A stretch of 15,788 nucleotides of DNA from Halieaceae bacterium (GTDB lineage Bacteria > Pseudomonadota > Gammaproteobacteria > Pseudomonadales > Halieaceae). Positions within the stretch are counted from its first letter, which is position 1. Each line of letters opens with the position of its first letter. Position numbers and translations under genes: made by a program. This document shows, piece by piece, positions 12,792-15,788 of this stretch. The stretch spans positions 1 to 15,788 of the forward strand of contig QOPK01000033.1 of the NCBI GenBank assembly GCA_003331685.1, in the 5' to 3' direction. Below the pieces are notes generated by a model, which saw only the letters and a program-made list of their open reading frames with translations, was not told where the DNA came from and made no database searches.

Positions 12792-15737
12792 ATGAGTACA
12801 TCATTCAAGGACGTGTCTACTCTCTATTTGGTGCGAATATTCGTGAGCATCCCAGCCGCCTGTGCGTCACGTTGTAACCGACTGTGCGGCGTGCTGTTGC
12901 TGAGCGCTGGGCTGGCCGCCTGCGGCCAGTCGACCGATTCGCGGGACATTGCTGAGCCTGCAGTCGTGGTGAGTCCCAACGACGATCGGACATACGATCT
13001 GATAGAGCTGGCAAATGGACTTGAAGTCATGCTGGTGTCGGATCCGACCGCAGAGAAATCCGCGGCCGCTTTGAGCGTCGGTTTGGGTGCCGCTTCAGAT
13101 CCCGAGGATTATCCCGGGATGGCCCACTATCTTGAGCACATGCTGTTCATGGGGTCCGAACAGTTCCCCGAGCCCGATGGCTTTATGGCCTTCACCGCGG
13201 AGCACGGCGGCATGACCAATGCCTATACCGGCCTCGATCTAACCAATTACATGATGATGGTTGAGAACGACGCATTGCCCGAGGCTCTGGATCGCTTCTC
13301 GAGCTTTTTCACCGACCCGTTGCTGGACCCCACCTACATCGACAAGGAAAAGAACGCGGTGAATGCAGAGTGGTCGATGCGCCGCGAGCAAGACTTCCGC
13401 ATTATCTACCGGCTGGCACGTCAGCTGTTGGGCGATCACCCTGCCAACCGTTTCCAGATTGGCAATCTCGAGTCCCTGGCCGATAAAACCGAGGGGGGAC
13501 TGCACGCTGCCACCGTAGCCTTTTTCGAGCGGTACTACAGTGCCAATCTGATGAAAGCATCGCTCATCGGCAATCTGCCGCTGCCCGCATTGCAGCGATT
13601 GGCTGAGACCCACTTTGGCGAGATCCCCAACAAGCAGGCAGTTCGGCCTGAAATGTCGGCCTCGATCGATTTTGCAGAAGTCGGCGCCAAGCGCGTGCGC
13701 TATGCGCCTCAGGATGACACCCGCGAGCTCCGGCTCGATTTCATTATCGATAACAACAGTGACCTTTACGACACCAAGCCCAGTGAATACCTGTCGTATA
13801 TTCTGGGCTCTGAAATGCCCGATACGCCAGCGGTGCGACTGCGGGATCTGGGGTGGGCCAGCGCGTTGATCGTGAGCGCCGATCCCGCGCGCTATGGAAA
13901 CTACGGGCTGTTTACTTTTTCAGTACAGCTGACGCCAGAGGGCCTGGCGCATCGGGACGACATCACCGCCATGCTGCTGGGATATCTAGACATGCTGCGT
14001 GAGCAGGGTGTCGATGATCGCTATGCCGAAGAGTTTGGCACGTCGCTTGCGAATCGTTTCCGCTTTCTCGAAAAAATGGATGACTTCAGCTACGCCCACG
14101 AACTGACCCGGGCGATGCAGACCTATCCCGCACAATATGCCATTGAGGCACCGTATCGGTTCACCGGGTTCGATCGTGAGGCGGTGGAGGCAGTGCTGGC
14201 TCAGCTGGTCCCGGAGCGGCTCCATGTCTGGGAAATCGACCAGGCGCAGCCGGTCTCCGAGAGCCTCTATTTTTATGAGGGCCAATATACGGTTGAGCCG
14301 CTGGCCTTGCCCGATGCGCAGGCATTGAAAACCCAGACGGCCGAATACCAGCTCGCGCTACCGGCACAGAACCGGTTGCTGCCCGAGCAGTTTGAGTTGG
14401 CGAACACAACCAGCGAGCCTAGACAGATTATCAATGAGCCCGGTATCAGTGTCTGGTTGCAGGGTAGTGAGGCGTTTGCTGACCTGCCGCGGGGTTATGC
14501 ACAGGTCTATTTGAATTCGCCGCTTCGCCAGCAGACGGTTGATGCGGCGGTCATGATGGTGCTGTGGTCAGATTTATACGGCCTGCAGCAGACGGCGTTG
14601 ATCAATGAGGCCAGCATCGCAGGGATGGGTCTCACCCTCGGCCTCGATGAAGGCCTGCGTCTTTCCATCTCCGGTTTTACCGATAAGCAACCGGAACTGC
14701 TGACCGCGGCGCTGGCGGGACTCCGGGTTGACTCGAATCAGCAGGCGTTGAACCAGGCGATTGATCGCTTTGTCCGCGGACTTGAGAACCGCAAGCGCGA
14801 ACTCCCTTTTAGGCAGCTGGGCAGGACCCTGTCCAGTCTGACCCGCACCGGCTTTTATGATGAAGCCTCCTTACTCGATGCGGTGGCGGAGGTCACGCCG
14901 GCGCGCTTCAATGCCTTTGTCGAACGTGTTCTGGATACGGCGCTGATCCGCGTGTATCTATTTGGTAACTACGATCAAGCCTTTGCCCAAGGCCTGACGC
15001 AAACGCTGCAGAGCGTCTTACCTGAGGAACGGACGGGTGCGACGGAGTATATTCGTGAACGCGTGTATTCACCGGTGCCGGGTCAGACGCTGGTCAAAAA
15101 TACGGATCTACCTGTTGAAGATCTGGGCATGATGTTGCTCTATGCAGCGCCCAGGGCAACGTTGGCTAACGAGGCGACGGGGCGGGTGTTGGCTAGGCAC
15201 CTCCGGAACCGGGCTTTCGATACCCTGCGCACCGAGGAGCAGTTGGGTTACGCAGCCGGTGGACTCACCACCACCTTGCAGGATCACCCGATGATCGGTT
15301 TTTACATTCAGACGCCGGTGAAAGGGCCGATCGCCATGCTTCAGCGGTTTGAGGCATTCGCAGCGGAATATGCGCTGATGCTGGACGAGCTGACCGAAGA
15401 TCAGTTTGCCAATCTGAAGTCGGGTGTGCTGACCCAACTGACTGAACCGCCCACCAATCTCTCTGATGAAGCTGGGCCTTTTATCGGGGACTGGAACCGC
15501 GAGCGTTATGACTTTTCTAGCCGCGCTGAGCTGATCGCGGCGGTGGAGGCGGTATCGTTGGATGCCATGCGTGACTACTATCGCGCAACGGTATTATCGA
15601 GCGACCCAAGCCGCATCTTGATTCAGATGCGGGGAGAGCGCTGGAAGGCGGAGCCTTTCGCCACGATAGAGGGCGCGAACGTGATTGACAGTGTCGAGGC
15701 CTTCCACGAGCAGATGCCGCTGCAGCCGCTCGACTGA
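12792..15737 (+). CDS. M16 (pitrilysin/insulinase) zinc protease, predicted lipoprotein
   Basis: A 981-residue M16 metalloprotease, close in size to E. coli protease III. HYLEH (112-116) is the inverted zinc motif HxxEH, with Glu193 in NAVNAEW as the downstream third ligand. The C-terminal inactive-half signature LRTEEQLGYAAGG carries the Arg and Tyr that bind peptide backbone in pitrilysin and insulin-degrading enzyme. The four-domain M16A layout appears complete. The N-terminus has LLLSAGLAAC, a lipobox with Cys44 followed by Gly, predicting a lipid-anchored periplasmic protein, probably outer membrane. I chose ATG 12792 (AAGAGA at 12777-12782, 9 bases upstream); the frame stays open to ATG 12717 but that would overlap perM by 53 bases. 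The region before the lipobox is long, so a later GTG start (codon 18) is possible. It lies 22 bases after perM. Confidence 0.93.
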   Translation: MSTSFKDVSTLYLVRIFVSIPAACASRCNRLCGVLLLSAGLAACGQSTDSRDIAEPAVVVSPNDDRTYDLIELANGLEVMLVSDPTAEKSAAALSVGLGAASDPEDYPGMAHYLEHMLFMGSEQFPEPDGFMAFTAEHGGMTNAYTGLDLTNYMMMVENDALPEALDRFSSFFTDPLLDPTYIDKEKNAVNAEWSMRREQDFRIIYRLARQLLGDHPANRFQIGNLESLADKTEGGLHAATVAFFERYYSANLMKASLIGNLPLPALQRLAETHFGEIPNKQAVRPEMSASIDFAEVGAKRVRYAPQDDTRELRLDFIIDNNSDLYDTKPSEYLSYILGSEMPDTPAVRLRDLGWASALIVSADPARYGNYGLFTFSVQLTPEGLAHRDDITAMLLGYLDMLREQGVDDRYAEEFGTSLANRFRFLEKMDDFSYAHELTRAMQTYPAQYAIEAPYRFTGFDREAVEAVLAQLVPERLHVWEIDQAQPVSESLYFYEGQYTVEPLALPDAQALKTQTAEYQLALPAQNRLLPEQFELANTTSEPRQIINEPGISVWLQGSEAFADLPRGYAQVYLNSPLRQQTVDAAVMMVLWSDLYGLQQTALINEASIAGMGLTLGLDEGLRLSISGFTDKQPELLTAALAGLRVDSNQQALNQAIDRFVRGLENRKRELPFRQLGRTLSSLTRTGFYDEASLLDAVAEVTPARFNAFVERVLDTALIRVYLFGNYDQAFAQGLTQTLQSVLPEERTGATEYIRERVYSPVPGQTLVKNTDLPVEDLGMMLLYAAPRATLANEATGRVLARHLRNRAFDTLRTEEQLGYAAGGLTTTLQDHPMIGFYIQTPVKGPIAMLQRFEAFAAEYALMLDELTEDQFANLKSGVLTQLTEPPTNLSDEAGPFIGDWNRERYDFSSRAELIAAVEAVSLDAMRDYYRATVLSSDPSRILIQMRGERWKAEPFATIEGANVIDSVEAFHEQMPLQPLD

Positions 15738-15759
15738 ACCCACTGAGCCGGAGTAGAAC

Positions 15760-15788
15760 ATGGGGATCACACTCTCCGACTGTTACAA
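15760..15788 (+). CDS. Start of a further gene, cut by window end
   Basis: ATG 15760 opens a frame of nine codons (MGITLSDCY) to the window edge, preceded by GGAG at 15750-15753 with a 6-base spacing. It begins 22 bases after the protease stop on the same strand. Too little is visible to name it; the call rests on the ribosome site and spacing only. Confidence 0.45.

Noticed and set aside
1..15788. Mobile element, CRISPR, toxin-antitoxin or phage-defence system
   Set aside because: No transposase, integrase, direct-repeat array, small paired genes or defence domain was seen; all genes are metabolic, regulatory or envelope functions.

Overview
The window looks like chromosomal DNA of a free-living, GC-rich gammaproteobacterium, most likely a marine relative of the Halieaceae/OM60-NOR5 group or of the Pseudomonas/Marinobacter lineage. 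This rests on AceK, a BepA-like M48 protease, TusA, a PerM-type permease, a TesB thioesterase and a pitrilysin-like M16 lipoprotein occurring together. The taxonomic placement is inference. Coding is dense. No gap without a gene exceeds 300 bases; the longest is 190 bases (7763-7952). I see no tRNA, rRNA, CRISPR array, insertion sequence or phage gene.

Region 1 (1-5594, + strand) is one tightly packed run. It holds the 3' part of an acyl-CoA dehydrogenase (ACAD) gene, a second and different ACAD gene, a short-chain dehydrogenase/reductase (SDR), isocitrate dehydrogenase kinase/phosphatase (aceK) and two histidine-phosphatase-superfamily genes. Gaps are 2 to 20 bases, so co-transcription is likely. 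The two ACADs look like the two unlike subunits of a heteromeric enzyme: the first carries the catalytic glutamate, the second the flavin-contacting Arg motif. AceK controls how much isocitrate enters the glyoxylate shunt, which is needed for growth on the acetyl-CoA that such oxidation releases.

Region 2 (5591-7762, - strand) is a two-gene operon: a 440-residue regulator made of two complete TetR units in one chain, followed by tesB acyl-CoA thioesterase II. The tesB stop codon overlaps the stop codon of the convergent phosphatase gene. The regulator is divergent from a crotonase-fold gene (7953-8705). The 190-base region between them is AT-rich at the regulator end and has inverted repeats right next to the regulator's start codon, a natural place for autoregulation and for control of the crotonase gene.

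Region 3 (8766-15788) is mostly housekeeping. nadA (quinolinate synthase, NAD synthesis) is convergent with a bepA-like periplasmic protease gene, with a compact hairpin between their stops. Divergent from the protease gene run tusA-like, perM-like (AI-2E family) and a large M16 metalloprotease lipoprotein gene, then the first codons of one more gene at the window edge. The nadA/bepA/tusA/perM neighbourhood is, as I recall it, also seen in Pseudomonas-type genomes.

The features most worth a second look are the single-chain double TetR regulator with its adjacent palindromes, the split-function ACAD pair, aceK embedded in an acyl-CoA oxidation run, and several enzymes in which a classical catalytic residue is replaced (SDR Asn to His, crotonase second Glu to Ala, first histidine phosphatase distal His to Ser).
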